Notes under the pieces: model-generated
The model's input: only the letters and a program-made list of their open reading frames with translations
Told to the model about the DNA's origin: nothing
The model's database searches: none
Shown: positions 48,495-58,707 of the stretch, in pieces
How the letters are laid out: the number at the start of each line of letters is the position of its first letter
Numbering within the stretch: the stretch's first letter is position 1
Source: Heterodera schachtii
Taxonomy: Eukaryota > Nematoda > Chromadorea > Rhabditida > Heteroderidae
Assembly (NCBI GenBank): GCA_023374025.1
Contig: SIJG01000104.1
Coordinates: 391,485 to 455,484 of the forward strand
Length of the DNA: 64,000 nt
Reading direction: 5' to 3'
Translations under genes and position numbers: made by a program

Positions 48495-48905
48495 AAAATA
48501 AGTCACGAAAAAGTCATAAAAATTCCAAAAAGTCACAAAAATGCAAAAAAGTCATGAAAAAATAACCAAAAAGTCACATAAAAGTGCCAAAAAAGCACCA
48601 AATAAATCCAAAAAAGTCCTGAAAATTAGCCAAATGTAATTAAACCCAAAAGCCGTTTTAAACATTTTTCGAAGAAAGCAATTTAAAAACGACTAATTTT
48701 AACGAAAAAAAAATATTCAAGTGTTACATCGGCAGATTTTATTTATTTTTCAGTATCGCCATTTCAGTCCTAATGGTATAAGAAACTTCAGTTCCGTCTC
48801 GAAGATTGACTTATTTTTCGGAATTTTCATCACAAAAAGTCAAATTTTGCCTTAATAAATAAAAAGTCATGAAAAAAAAGTCACAAAAACGCAAAAAAGA
48901 CTAAA
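48495..48905. mobile_element. AAAGTCA word family, copy 2
   Basis: The same words (AAAAAGTCACAAAAATGC) and the same centre as 16,680-17,132: CAGTCCTAATGGTATAAGAA, CGTCTCGAAGATTGA and AAAGTCAAATTTTGCCTTAA. The terminal repeats are not intact. Confidence 0.6.
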
Positions 48906-49700
48906 TGTGCATATTTATATGATATTAATATAATTATTATATAATGTTATTATGGATTTATTGCTTAAATTATTTTTTTTTTATAAATTAATTTGAAAAA
49001 TAATAATGACTTTTTAAAAATGATAAGTAACTCGAATAATAAGCATTAATTAAAATGATTTTGTATGAAATTTTTTAGGGATAATTTTGTCATATTTTAA
49101 ATTAATTTTTCTTTATTTTTTAATTTTAAGAAATGAATTAATTTTTTACTTGCCTTTTCAAATCAGCACGGTATTATCGTATGCAATAAACATATGTTTT
49201 TCCCGCTGAGTTTAAGCTTTTACCATTTTTGATCGCGATAATTTACTTTTGCCTTCATTTAATATACAAATTTTATGGCTTTTATTTAATTCTTGAACCT
49301 ATTAATCCTTTGCACTTTTCCATTTGCGTTCTCGAACAATGGAATATGTATAAATTTTTCTTTTTTTATTGGATAAAATCAAATATTATTCTGCAACTTT
49401 TTCCATTTCAATTGATAAACGCAATGATCAAAAATTTCTTCCGGTGCTTCCAATTGGCACCAATGAACCCCTTTTTCACTTAGACTCCCATTCTCTCAGA
49501 ATCACAAATCGGTAAATTGTTAATAAACTTCTGGCAAGTCGTGCCCGGGCCGTAGATTAAAATATGATAAAAAAGTTTGGAGTTTAGATAATTATTTATA
49601 AGTGAAAATAAGAAGATGAATTTAATAAATATATGCATTTAAATGGTTAAATTTTGGGGGGATATTTTTGAAATGAGAAGGGCCGATGAATGGAGAGGGA
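48906..49700. other. Transition from AT desert to genic DNA
   Basis: An 84-codon frame at 49,229-49,483 is hydrophobic and AT-rich, with a better-composed end (RCFQLAPMNPF). It has no splice or homology support. GTGCCCGGGCCGTAG at about 49,540 is an isolated GC patch. No gene is called. Confidence 0.35.
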
Positions 49701-49723
49701 GGGGGGGGGGGGGGGGGGGGGGG
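49701..49723 (+). repeat. Poly-G run, 23 bases
   Basis: 23 consecutive G, preceded by GGAGAGGGA. It is the longest of several poly-G/poly-C runs in this window. Such tracts can form G-quadruplexes and are hard to sequence, so the length is uncertain. Confidence 0.95.
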
Positions 49724-50354
49724 ATTTAACGGACAGCACAAAGTCATTAAATGCAAAAAAAGGGCCCGCCAATTTTCACAATTTTATTTTGAACAATTTA
49801 TATTCATTTAAATTTTGCAGATGGACAAACGAAGGAAGCGAACGACCGAAAATTGTGGGAGAGAGTGAGAAAAAAAGAGGACAATAGCAGAGAAGAAAAG
49901 GACGAAGATGGAGCGGAGGAAGAGAGGAAGAGTGAAGAAAGAGAATAAGGCAGAGAAAATAGGCAAATCCCAAAGGAAAACAGACATTTAAATTTAAAAT
50001 TAATTAGACAAAAAAAAGAAGAAGAAATGCAACAGATTAATTGCAAAATTGCAGTGAATTAAGAATTTTGTTAATAAAGTCTATAAAATCTATTTTTCTG
50101 ATATTTAATTTAAGTAAATTTTATTGACCTTTCAATTAGCAACAGAATTCCAATTAAATTAATATTTTTGCCCTTTTCTCTCACCTTCGCTTATTATTTT
50201 TTCGAAAAAGCAACAAAATTAATTTTTACTTTCCTTTAAAATGTGAAAACAAAATTATCGTTTCGATAAATATTTTCTGTTTTGTTGATCAATTATCGAT
50301 CAATGCTTTTTGGCTTATTCCGATCATTTTTCCGATCACTTAAGCTGCAGATGA
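49724..50354. other. Spacer downstream of the collagen gene
   Basis: 49,830-49,990 is purine-rich on the plus strand (GAAGAAAAGGACGAAGATGG). The 3' untranslated part of the collagen gene should lie here. TTTATT at 50,120-50,125 is the complement of AATAAA on the minus strand and is a possible poly(A) signal 230 bases past the stop. Long Ser/Phe/Leu frames on the minus strand reflect the purine bias. Confidence 0.4.
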
Positions 50355-51915
50355 TCAGCGTCGTGTGCCATCCTCAAAGAAGATGCCGCCGTCGATGGCA
50401 CAATATTTCGGGCAAATGCCCTTGTAGCCTGGCCCGCCCGGTTGGCCTTGCGGTCCCTGCGGGCCTGGCGCCCCTTCAGGCCCCGGTGGGCCCTCAATGC
50501 CAATTGGGCCTGAGAAAAAATGAAATTTTAAATCATAATTTTTTTTTACCTTTGGGCCCGGGTGCGCCGGGCAATCCTGGAGCTCCGGGGGGTCCGGGTT
50601 GGCCAGGAGGTCCCTGTGGTCCTTGTTCGCCTGAAAAAAGAAAATTTTTTGTAGAAAATATTTTTCCGTGGTTTTTGTTACCAGGCGGTCCTGCTTCACC
50701 GGGCACTAATTGTTCTGCGGGTGCAGGCTGACCAGCTCTGAAAAAATTAAGTATAAATAAAAGGCATCGATGAATGTAACAGTCAATTTGTAAGTTGACT
50801 GTACCAAATATCGGCGCCTAATGCAATAAAATTTTGGAAATTAATTCAAAAATATTAAACGCCCGTCCTAGCAATATCAAACTGGCGGTACTCACTCGCC
50901 GGGTTGTCCAACTGGGCCTTTCTCGCCGGGTGGCCCGGGCGGCCCTTTTGGTCCCTGCTCTCCTGGCGATCCCTCGGGTCCTGGACGACCATTTGGTCCC
51001 TCTTAAAGTAAAATATGTTTAATTTGTTTTTAGTTATGAGAATGACTCACCGGCTCCAACTTCGCCAGGTGGACCCAATTCGCCGGGTGGTCCGGGAGGG
51101 CCTTGGGGACAGCGTGGGCACGGCGGTGGAGTGGCCTCGCCTAAGAAAATGAGATAATAAGTATTTTTACTAAAAGAATTTTTATTTTTTTGAGGGTTTA
51201 GCCCATAATTTTCCAAAAATCTATGCATTAATTTTGAGGTATTTAATTCAAATGGAAAAGCTTACAAATTGCTGGGCCAGCGCCGGCGGCGCCAGGCACA
51301 CCGGGCGCGCCCGGCTTGCCCGGCTTTCCGTGCCGTCCTGGGCGCCCCTGGGGACCAGGCGGTCCAGGCACGCAACATGGTTTGCAAAAGCCGGGCGCCG
51401 CTGCGCGTCCAGCGCCCGCCGCGGGTGCGCCAGCTCCGTGCGCTGGGCCTGCGCCAACTTCGGCGCCACCTCCGTACGCTTGTCGAGCTGTTCGAGCAGT
51501 GTTGAACGACGATGAAGTGGTGCCATTGTGAGCAATGAACGGCGCATTTTTCAACACTTCGACCTCACGCCAAAGGTCGGAGGACGAACCCTTAATAAAT
51601 TAATTATAATTCATTAAATTAATTACTTCTATTTTGTAAATACTACTAAATTCTTTTTCAATATTTTATTGCTTTATATAATTTATAATTTATTTTTCTT
51701 TTTAAAATTTATTATGTTAATCAAATAAATAATATTGACTTTTTGGCCCTCACCTGACACAACACCATGTCCTGGCTGAGCTGACGTCGCACGTGGCTGA
51801 CAAAGTTGTACATCAATGGCATCATGATGAACACGGACAGCACGGCGGCCAGCGAGAAGGTCAGCGCGGAATAGGCGACAAATTTGTACGCCTTCACCTG
51901 GGCGTCACAGTTCAT
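50355..51915 (-). CDS. Cuticle collagen, complete, 7 exons, 324 aa
   Basis: This is a structural protein of the nematode cuticle, made in hypodermis, secreted and cross-linked. The exons, from the 5' end, are 51,915-51,754, 51,590-51,266, 51,140-51,051, 51,001-50,896, 50,737-50,682, 50,630-50,550 and 50,509-50,355. All introns are GT-AG and every phase closes. Residues 14-36 form one hydrophobic segment (the N-terminal collagen domain with signal anchor). A furin-type site RTAR lies at 87-90. A CKPCC cluster at about 123-127 precedes the first Gly-X-Y block (about 130-157). TPPPCPRC leads into the main Gly-X-Y block, which has one interruption ([14 protein letters not shown]) at the exon 4/5 join. 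The C-terminus [20 protein letters not shown] is a conserved ending of this family. The start is the only in-frame ATG before the transmembrane segment. Many collagens share this layout, so no symbol is given. Confidence 0.96.
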
Positions 51916-51929
51916 CTTTTTTTGTGCTT

Positions 51930-51934
51930 CTAAA
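51930..51934 (-). promoter_or_regulatory. Possible 3' splice or trans-splice site before the collagen ATG
   Basis: On the minus strand AAAAAATTTAG ends 14 bases before the start codon. Nematode mRNAs often receive a spliced leader at such a site. A 5' untranslated intron is the alternative. Confidence 0.4.
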
Positions 51935-52185
51935 TTTTTTATATAAAAAATTGATTAATATTTAATTAAAATCATTTCTGAGACTCCTCTTGAGTTCAAT
52001 TAAATTGTTTAAAAAATAAAAATTAAAAGTGACTAAAAGGTAAATGGGTGGCAAAGACGAAAGAAGCGGTGGACAAATAAAAGCACAAAGTCAAAAAAAG
52101 CAATTCAATTGGCCATTCCGGATATTCACACTGCTGATTCTTTCTGCTGATCAGCAGAATGATCCAAATGTTTTCGTTGAGTTCG

Positions 52186-52195
52186 CTATTTATAG
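52186..52195 (-). promoter_or_regulatory. TATA box of the collagen gene
   Basis: CTATAAATAG on the minus strand, about 270 bases before the collagen ATG, is a canonical TATA element. It is preceded by GC-richer DNA. A TGATAA GATA-type site lies just upstream at about 52,231. Confidence 0.55.
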
Positions 52196-52299
52196 TGCTG
52201 CTGCTCCCCTTTGGCTGCTGATGGATGTGTTATGATAACTTATAAATCACAGGGTTTTAACGCTGAGCAAAAGCATTATTGCAAATTGGTAAAACAAGG

Positions 52300-53218
52300 A
52301 GAAGCGGCTTCCCTCTTTATAGGGACAGATCGGATGGATCCGGATGAGAAGAGCGCGGAATGTGTGAAAAAATGAGGGGCGGGGGGGGGGGGGGTTGGAT
52401 GAACGATGTGATCAGAGATGAAACTGCTGGAGGCAACTCATCGGACGATGGAAGACAAATGAGGGAAATGAGCAAAATGATGAGTGAGTAGTGAGTGATC
52501 AGAGATGAAGCTGAGTTGTGAGGGGAGCGCGGGGGGGGGGGGGAGAAGCACGACAAAAGATGACGAGATTAAAAAGATGCCCGCGGGCGACCAGCGAAGG
52601 GGCAAAACAGCGACGAGCAGTGAGAGGGGTGGGCAGCGTGATCAAAACATGTCCGGAATGGAGAAAAAGAGCAAGATTAAGCTGATAGGAGACGAAGCCG
52701 CCCAGGGCGATGGAATGCCTTAATAGTAGCAGGAAGAAGAACCTTTTAAGCAAAGCTCTTCAGAAAAATCCAAAAAAAACTAAAAAAAAAAAGAGCATAT
52801 CATCATTGAATCATGACTGCTTGAGATGGAATTCCGAGGCTTCTGAGGCTCTAACATTTCTCGGAAATCGGTTTGCGACCCAGATTTTTTTTTTGGAAAA
52901 AAACTCCACCCTAGTTTTTTTGAAAAATTAAAATTCCGAGCCAAAAAAAAAGTTGGGACTTGGATTTCGCACTATTCCTATGTGAAAATTATTCCTAAAA
53001 TTGGAAGCCCTACCTACTCATTTTAGTAAAAGCATAGCAAATTGTTTTTGATGCATACAATGAAAGGTAAAAAGAAATTTTATAAAAACGAAGAGAATGA
53101 GAATAATGAAAATACGAATATATTAATTGGTACAAATTTGAGCATAATAAAATTTAAAAAAAACATATTTTTAAAATTTGGAGATTCCATCGGAGAAAGA
53201 ACAACTTTATGTACTGTT
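52300..53218. other. Spacer between collagen and the four-helix gene
   Basis: Purine-rich on the plus strand, with G runs at 52,381-52,394 (14) and 52,531-52,543 (13). Open frames on both strands are low-complexity. At 52,860-53,000 the composition returns to AT-rich. No gene was recognised. Confidence 0.4.
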
Positions 53219-53307
53219 TTACACATCATTTCCTCTTTTGTTTTTTGCATCTTCATCTTCATTGTTTTCTTCCACGTCCACCTCGTCGTATTGTTTAAAA
53301 ATTCTGT
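53219..53307 (-). CDS. Alternative last exon of the four-helix gene, acidic tail
   Basis: After a CATATTTTAG acceptor this segment reads RIFKQYDEVDVEENNEDEDA, then KNKRGNDV and a stop. It looks like a cytoplasmic tail. It can be joined in phase to the gene upstream through a GC donor (CAGG|GCAAGC at 53,925) or a GT donor (GGAT|GTTTAT) a few codons earlier. The GC-AG version gives a 286-aa product ending NWQDRIFKQYDEVD. The intron would hold the hAT MITE at 53,434-53,782. The exon was inferred from composition and phase alone. Confidence 0.5.
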
Positions 53308-53433
53308 CTAAAATATGAAATTTACATATTATTTTAATAATTAATAAAAAAAAATGAATTTTCAAAATTGAACCAAAAATGAAAAGAATCAAAATCAAAA
53401 AAAAAAAAAGAATGTTTTTTAAATGGTAATCAT

Positions 53434-53782
53434 TAGGGCTTCCTTTTTTAACAACAAAAACGAAAAACACGTCCCTAAGAAATAATCCGAAAAAATTTCA
53501 TAAAATATATCCCTAAGAATTGAAAAAATTTTCCCAAAAATTGATCCCTAAAAATTAATATTTATTTCTCAATAGAAATTTTTGCTTTAAAAATTGTCCT
53601 TATGCGAAAAAAAACTTGAAATATTTAATAATTTTATTTACAATTGAAATTTTTATGTGTCTTGCTACCTAAAAAGCGTTAATAAAAAAAATTTTTTTGC
53701 CTATTTTAGTGCCTATTTGAGGATTTTTGTGCCTATTTAATGCCTATTTTTCGATTTTTTGTGCCTAAAAAAGGAAGCCCTA
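53434..53782. mobile_element. hAT-like MITE, perfect 8-bp TSD
   Basis: The left end TAGGGCTTCCTTTTTT and the complemented right end TAGGGCTTCCTTTTTT are identical over 16 bases. The flanks GTAATCAT at 53,426-53,433 and 53,783-53,790 are identical. The 349-base interior carries TCCCTAAGAAT words and GTGCCTATTTTAGTGCC words and no open frame. Its interior resembles 1-140. It sits just downstream of, or in the last intron of, the four-helix gene. Intact ends suggest recent insertion. Confidence 0.9.
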
Positions 53783-53899
53783 GTAATCATTCTGTAATAT
53801 TCTAATTTCGTGGTGATTCATCTCTAAAGGTTTTGACAAAAAATACCAACTTATTCAACTTATTTTTTTATCTTTAAAGGTCAATTAGCGTTAATTAAT

Positions 53900-55866
53900 T
53901 CATAATTCATTTATTAATTGCTTGCCCTGCCAGTTGAAGCATAAACATCCGAACAATGAGAAAATGACAATGGCCGCATGGGCCACAATCATTGGGTCGA
54001 GCCAACGTTCATTCAGAATGGAACGCTCCATTATCCCATCACATTTCTGTAATATTCAATTGGGGACTGAAGTTTTTATTTCAAATTTAAACAAAATAAA
54101 ATTAACCAAATTTAATTACTCTGAAAATTATAATTGTGGTAAACGACGACGACACTTACCCACACATCGGTGCCTAAAGACGGGGAAAATATGCAAAAAA
54201 AATATATGCTTTTTAAAATAAAGTTTTATATTAAAAGCACTAAAATACGTTACATTGGAAGCTAAGCATTATGCATTTGAAAAGTTAAATAAATCCTTGC
54301 TAAATTAATATACTGGAATTTAACATTTAAGAAAAATTATCGCGTCAATTTAATTACACCTAATGACTTTTGAATAAATGATTTACTTAATCTGATAGAA
54401 AAAATCACTGTGCTAATGGGGGATTAGCACTGCACTCTTGGTTTGTGCTTTCGCTTCATTAGCTGTTAATTAGTGCCTCATTAGTGCCCTGCCTAATTGA
54501 CCCTTGTCACTCACCTTCTTTGTCCTCGTCACTGACACATTCCAACTCGCTCTCGAAGTTGGTCAGGAACACTTCCTCTTTGATGGCACCGTCGAAAAGG
54601 GAGTGGAACAGTCGGTCCTCAGCCGGGCAATACCATCGTTCGGCACCCAAACAGGCGGCCAACAGCAAATTGGCCAACAAAAGCAACGGGGCCATCAGTT
54701 TGGCAATGACGGGACGGCGAATACACTAAAGGAGGCGGGGATTAAGAACAAATAAGGACAGGTGGATAAAAACAATCAATGCCAAATATTTTGGGATTTA
54801 TTGGACAATTTTGAATTTTAAGGAAATAATTATTTTAAAAATTCAACAGACCTTAATTACGAAAGTTATACAATAAAAAAGACATGAGTATTAATTAAGA
54901 GTTTCATACACTTATGCCCTCTCTCTTTTGGACAACCGTAAAATTATATTAAAATAAGCCGAAAATTGAGACCATAAAATTTATTGAATAAAAATTAAAA
55001 TAAACAAAAATAATTATTCTGTTTAAATTTAAATTAAAAAAGAGTGTTTCGTATTTTTGCGTTTGCCACCCCCGCCCCCTCCCGCCTCCTCCCCCCCCCC
55101 CGCCCTCTCACCAAGTCCAACTCCTGCACCCTGTTGCCCTCGCCCACCTCGACCTTGCAAAATTGGGGAATGATGCACAAAATGGCCATAAAAATATCTG
55201 AAAAGGGAAAAAAATTTTAATTTATTAATAAATAATTTTAAAATTAAAAATAAATTTCACATAATACTATAGATAATCACTACCAAAAGTCGCCACCACC
55301 CAGCTGATGGTCAGTCGGTTCTGATACCTGTCCAGCTGCTGTCTGAACATAATAACGGGTGATAAAATATTGAAAAAATTGGCGGAACGGAAGCACCTGC
55401 TGGTCCAATTCCACATGGTGTCGTAGTCCATCACTCTGTTGCGCGTGTCGTCGAACATGTCAAAAGCGGTGGGGAAAATGCGCGTTGAGAGCACCCAAAA
55501 AGTCTGATCTCAAATGGACGGGGGAGAGAAATTTTATGCAAATTTCATCATCATTAGACAATTTTAATTACAAATATCTCCAAAGATTTAATCTTTGAAT
55601 CATTAAAATATTACAAATAATGTCTGTCAATTTTAATTTTGCAATTTGGTCTTTCAATCGTAAATTTTTATTTTGATAAAATTTTGTAATAATTTAATCA
55701 ATTTTTCACTCTCTTTCCAATATTAAAATGCAAATTAAAAAATAAACTTACGAACTGCCAATGCAATTGAGCCGTACAAAATGTGCGCACCGCAAATGAC
55801 ATACACCAAATTTTGATGGTATGGCGGAAGAAAACGACGGAGCAAAGAAACCAAAGAAAAAGCCAT
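53900..55866 (-). CDS. Four-helix membrane protein of unknown family, 265 aa
   Basis: The exons, from the 5' end, are 55,866-55,752, 55,508-55,284, 55,197-55,112, 54,725-54,515, 54,173-54,160 (a 14-base micro-exon) and 54,046-53,900. All joins are GT-AG and in phase. The exon 2 acceptor is TTTGAG rather than the usual TTTCAG. Hydrophobic segments lie at about 20-38 (ICGAHILYGSIALAV), 103-127, 151-169 (KLMAPLLLLANLLLAACLG) and 236-256 (MIVAHAAIVIFSLFGCLCF). A sequon NWT at 72-74 lies in the first loop, and Cys 175, 205 and 219 lie in the last loop. The plan resembles tetraspan proteins, but the CCG motif of tetraspanins and the W-LW-C-C of claudins are absent. The family was not recognised. 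The 3' end is uncertain because the last exon may be 53,219-53,307. Its neighbours are a collagen gene and a Clc-like gene on the same strand. Confidence 0.82.
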
Positions 55867-57225
55867 TTTTATTTCCTCTGCTGGCGGAAAAAATATTTAA
55901 GAAATCCTAATAAATATTTTAAATTAAATTAATAATAAAGGATGTTTTCGAGAAAAAGTGCGGGTCAATCGATCAATTTTCGCGCAGCCAATTAATTCAT
56001 TCGTCAAATAATAAATAAATAAATAATTGCGCATCCAAACCAAAACAGCAGCTCACCCGGCATAAGAGCAATTACTACCCCCTTTGTCATATGTATCTTT
56101 TTTAAATGTATTTAAATTCATTTTTCGTTTCATTTTTTGTCTTTTTCCCCATTTTTTCTATGAATGTGAAGTGTGGCTCAATTGTTTGACTTTTTCTTGG
56201 TTGGGCCAAGGGTTGGGTTCAAGTCCAATACACTATAAAAGTTTTTTTTAATAAAGATAATTTAAAGTTCATATTTTAGAATTAAATTAAATTATACAGA
56301 ATTAAAATTAGAAAAATAAGAGCATTTTGCCAAATTATGGAAATTCCTGTGTGCCCAAATAGACGTGACCAATCACATTTTTGGAAGAGCATTAAACATG
56401 CAATTGGTGGCTGAAAAGTGAGCACGAATTGGTGAAAATGTTTTGCAGGGAATTACAAAAGTTTTAATGCTGGACGAAAAAGGATTACATAAATGCTAAA
56501 TTGGCAAATCTTTTTTGGGCGGATTATTCAAATTCAGAAATTTATTATCGAAAATGATATTATTTTTTTAAATTATAAAAAAAACCATTTAAATGTCCAA
56601 CGACGAAATAAAGGAATATAATACATATGTACAACAACACTGTTGATTCAGCTGCTGCTCTTCTGCTGCTTGCAATGAGCAAAATAAAATCATCCGAAAA
56701 TTATCAGCGATTAAATAAAAGCGAGTGAATTAACGAATGAATGAATGAATAAATAAATGATAAATACCTTCTCATTAGGTGGGGGTGGTGGTGTGTTATT
56801 TAATTGTTTATTTTTTATTATTATCAATACCATTTATCATCGTATTTTCTTTTTTTTTTTTTATAATCACCGCCCAAAATCATCGATTCGCTGCGAAGGC
56901 GGCGAAATTGGGGGGGGGGGGGGGGCAAAAACGGGCGGACGATGCGATGTGCTCACTCACTGTCCATCGCCGGCGATCGGCCGACCAAAGCGTAACGGAG
57001 AAGAAAAAAGTGATCGGATGGTACTGATAAGAAAAGTGATTGGGAGGGGCCAAAAATTGGCCAATTTGGGGACAGAAAAAAGAGAAAAGAGAGAGAAAGT
57101 TCAGCAGCAGCAGTTTAAAATTAAAATTACGAATATATAAATGTTGCGTATCGTGACACAATTTATTACAAAAAAAAATTACTTCCAATTAAAATGTTAA
57201 GTGATAAATAGAGCTTGGAATTTAT
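55867..57225. other. Spacer upstream of the four-helix gene
   Basis: It holds a (GAAT)n/(AAAT)n patch at about 56,732-56,765, a 16-base G run at 56,910-56,925 and a GC-richer block at 56,880-57,010 (CCATCGCCGGCGATCGG) that may be regulatory. Frames on both strands around 56,757-57,188 are low-complexity and overlap, and none is called. Confidence 0.35.
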
Positions 57226-57286
57226 TCATAAAGCTGGCGGGAATTCATAGGTTTCTATTAATTTTTCTGCGGCTTTTCTCACCCCC
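57226..57286 (-). CDS. Possible last exon of an unrecognised minus-strand gene
   Basis: A TTTTTTTAATTTCAG acceptor is followed by a frame reading GVRKAAEKLIETYEFPPAL and a stop. A second frame is also open but shorter. A patch at about 57,470-57,520 could supply an upstream exon ending NVYEFDEI in the right phase, but it lacks a good acceptor. It is left as a tentative exon. Confidence 0.3.
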
Positions 57287-57289
57287 CTG

Positions 57290-57895
57290 AAATTAAAAAA
57301 ATAAATTTCGAACAAATAACCTAATTTTAATGCTGGTCACGAATCTGTCATTTATTATTATTTTTTTGCTTTTATGCGTTTCACTAATTTATTTTAAAAT
57401 TTATGTGAAAATCGAAAAATAAATAAATAAATAAATGAACAGGCGGCGGCATAAAGTCAACAATGTTTTACAATATCTCATCAAATTCATAAACATTGCG
57501 TCGTTTACAGCTACGCCCACAAAAATTTGCAAAAGTTAAAAATCGCAGTCACAGATCAAATACATTTTTAATCGCCATGACACAGATTATATGATTTTTT
57601 TAAGTTTTGTTATGCCTTCTCCAATCTAACTCATTATAAATGTTGATTGATGAATTTGATTTGATTCTGCCAAACATTCATTATTATGCCGCATGTTTAT
57701 TTATTTTTGATTTTCATTTTACATGAATTTTCACGTAACTTACGTGGAATTCATAAAAAGCTAAAAACAAAAGACAGATTCGTGTTAAGCGCCCAAAATT
57801 AGCCTAGTTTTTTTTTCTTCAAGATGGGGTGACAAACCCTAGAAGTACCTTTGTTTCATCAGTGTTAATTATTTCATAGAAAAAAAAATCGCAAC
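57290..57895. other. AT-rich spacer
   Basis: It contains an inverted repeat ATGAATTTTCACGTAA / TTACGTGGAATTCAT near 57,725-57,755 with two CACGTR half sites, and an (AAAT)n patch at about 57,417. No gene was recognised apart from the tentative exon to its left. Confidence 0.35.
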
Positions 57896-57898
57896 TAT

Positions 57899-58356
57899 CA
57901 GGGCTGGAAGTAATTACGAATTACCGCTGACCGATTACGAAATTACGCCGATTCAAGATCCCTCGTCATGATTAGGGATACGATTTTTAGATTTTTACAT
58001 ATTTTTTTTCCTGAGCTCCTCGTGGCCTGAAACGCACGAAACCCTTGTTTTTTGGGCTGTTGTTAAGCTACATTTCGAGTTGGTTTTTATTTTTAGCACC
58101 TAAAAACCTAAAATTTAAAAAAAAAAACTTATTTTCATCTATTTTGGTGTTTTGCCCAAAATTTGTTAACAAAAATGCAATAAAAAGGAGAAAAACGCAC
58201 CCTAAGAATCGACAAAAATTTTTCAAAAAATACACCCCTGAGAAATCAAAATTTTCTCAAAAATTCATCTCCAAATTTATTTATTTATTGACAAGAATTT
58301 AGAACCTAAAACCTGCCTATTTTGGTAGTTTTTAGCACCTAAAAATCGTATCTCTA
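57899..58356. mobile_element. Nested hAT-like elements
   Basis: The inner element spans 57,973-58,356. Its left end TAGGGATACGATTTTTAG and complemented right end TAGAGATACGATTTTTAG match at 17 of 18 bases. Its flanks (GTCATGAT, GTCAATTA) share only the first four bases. The preceding 74 bases start with a hAT-type end, CAGGGCTGGAAGTAATTACG, with ATTACGA words, and are probably a truncated second element. Interior blocks (CACCCTAAGAATCGAC, CACCCCTGAGAAATC) recur at 33,461-33,970 and 45,850. Confidence 0.65.
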
Positions 58357-58626
58357 GTCAATTATTGATTGAGTCAAAAACTGAAATTAAAATTTTATTT
58401 AACTTAGATTAGCTTACATATTTTTTGAACTTTTTGATTTAAAAAAATGAGGATTATTTTACCAAAAAAGAAAAAGCACAAGTAATTTTTATAATTACAT
58501 TTAAAATTGAATTAATTACACTTTAGCATTCGCGATCACTTTTTCCTTTCGCGTATCGTTTAACTGCGCATTCATCACTATAGCATTTTTACTATTAAAT
58601 TAAACAAGAAGATTGTTTGACACCAA

Positions 58627-58697
58627 GCAACGGTGGTTCAGTGGTAGAATGCTCGCCTGCCACGCGGGCGGCCCGGGTTCGATTCCCGGCCGTTGCA
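58627..58697 (+). tRNA. tRNA-Gly (anticodon GCC)
   Basis: 71 bases fold as a standard cloverleaf. The acceptor GCAACGG pairs with CCGTTGC, with discriminator A. The D-arm region is TGGTTCAGTGGTAGAATGC. The anticodon stem CTCGC/GCGGG closes the loop CTGCCAC, giving GCC. The T arm is CCCGGGTTCGATTCCCGG. There is no intron. Both internal Pol III boxes are intact and a TTTTT terminator follows at 58,703-58,707. It reads GGC and GGT codons, which are heavily used in the collagen gene 7 kb away. Confidence 0.98.
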
Positions 58698-58702
58698 ACT
58701 TC

Positions 58703-58707
58703 TTTTT
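58703..58707 (+). terminator. Pol III terminator of tRNA-Gly
   Basis: A run of five T, six bases after the tRNA 3' end, as expected for Pol III. Confidence 0.8.

Noticed and set aside
1..49600. CRISPR array, rRNA, mitochondrial or bacterial insertion
   Set aside because: No regular short direct repeats with unique spacers, no rRNA-like conserved blocks and no intact organelle genes were seen. The AT-richness alone is not evidence.
49804..50046. Ser/Phe/Leu-rich minus frame after the collagen gene
   Set aside because: Composition artefact of a purine-rich spacer, with no splice or domain support.
50282..51531. Plus-strand Gly/Pro/Ala/Arg-rich frames
   Set aside because: They are shadows of the minus-strand collagen exons.
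53900..55866. Tetraspanin or claudin identity for the four-helix protein
   Set aside because: The CCG motif of tetraspanins and the W-LW-C-C motif of claudins are missing, so only the topology agrees.
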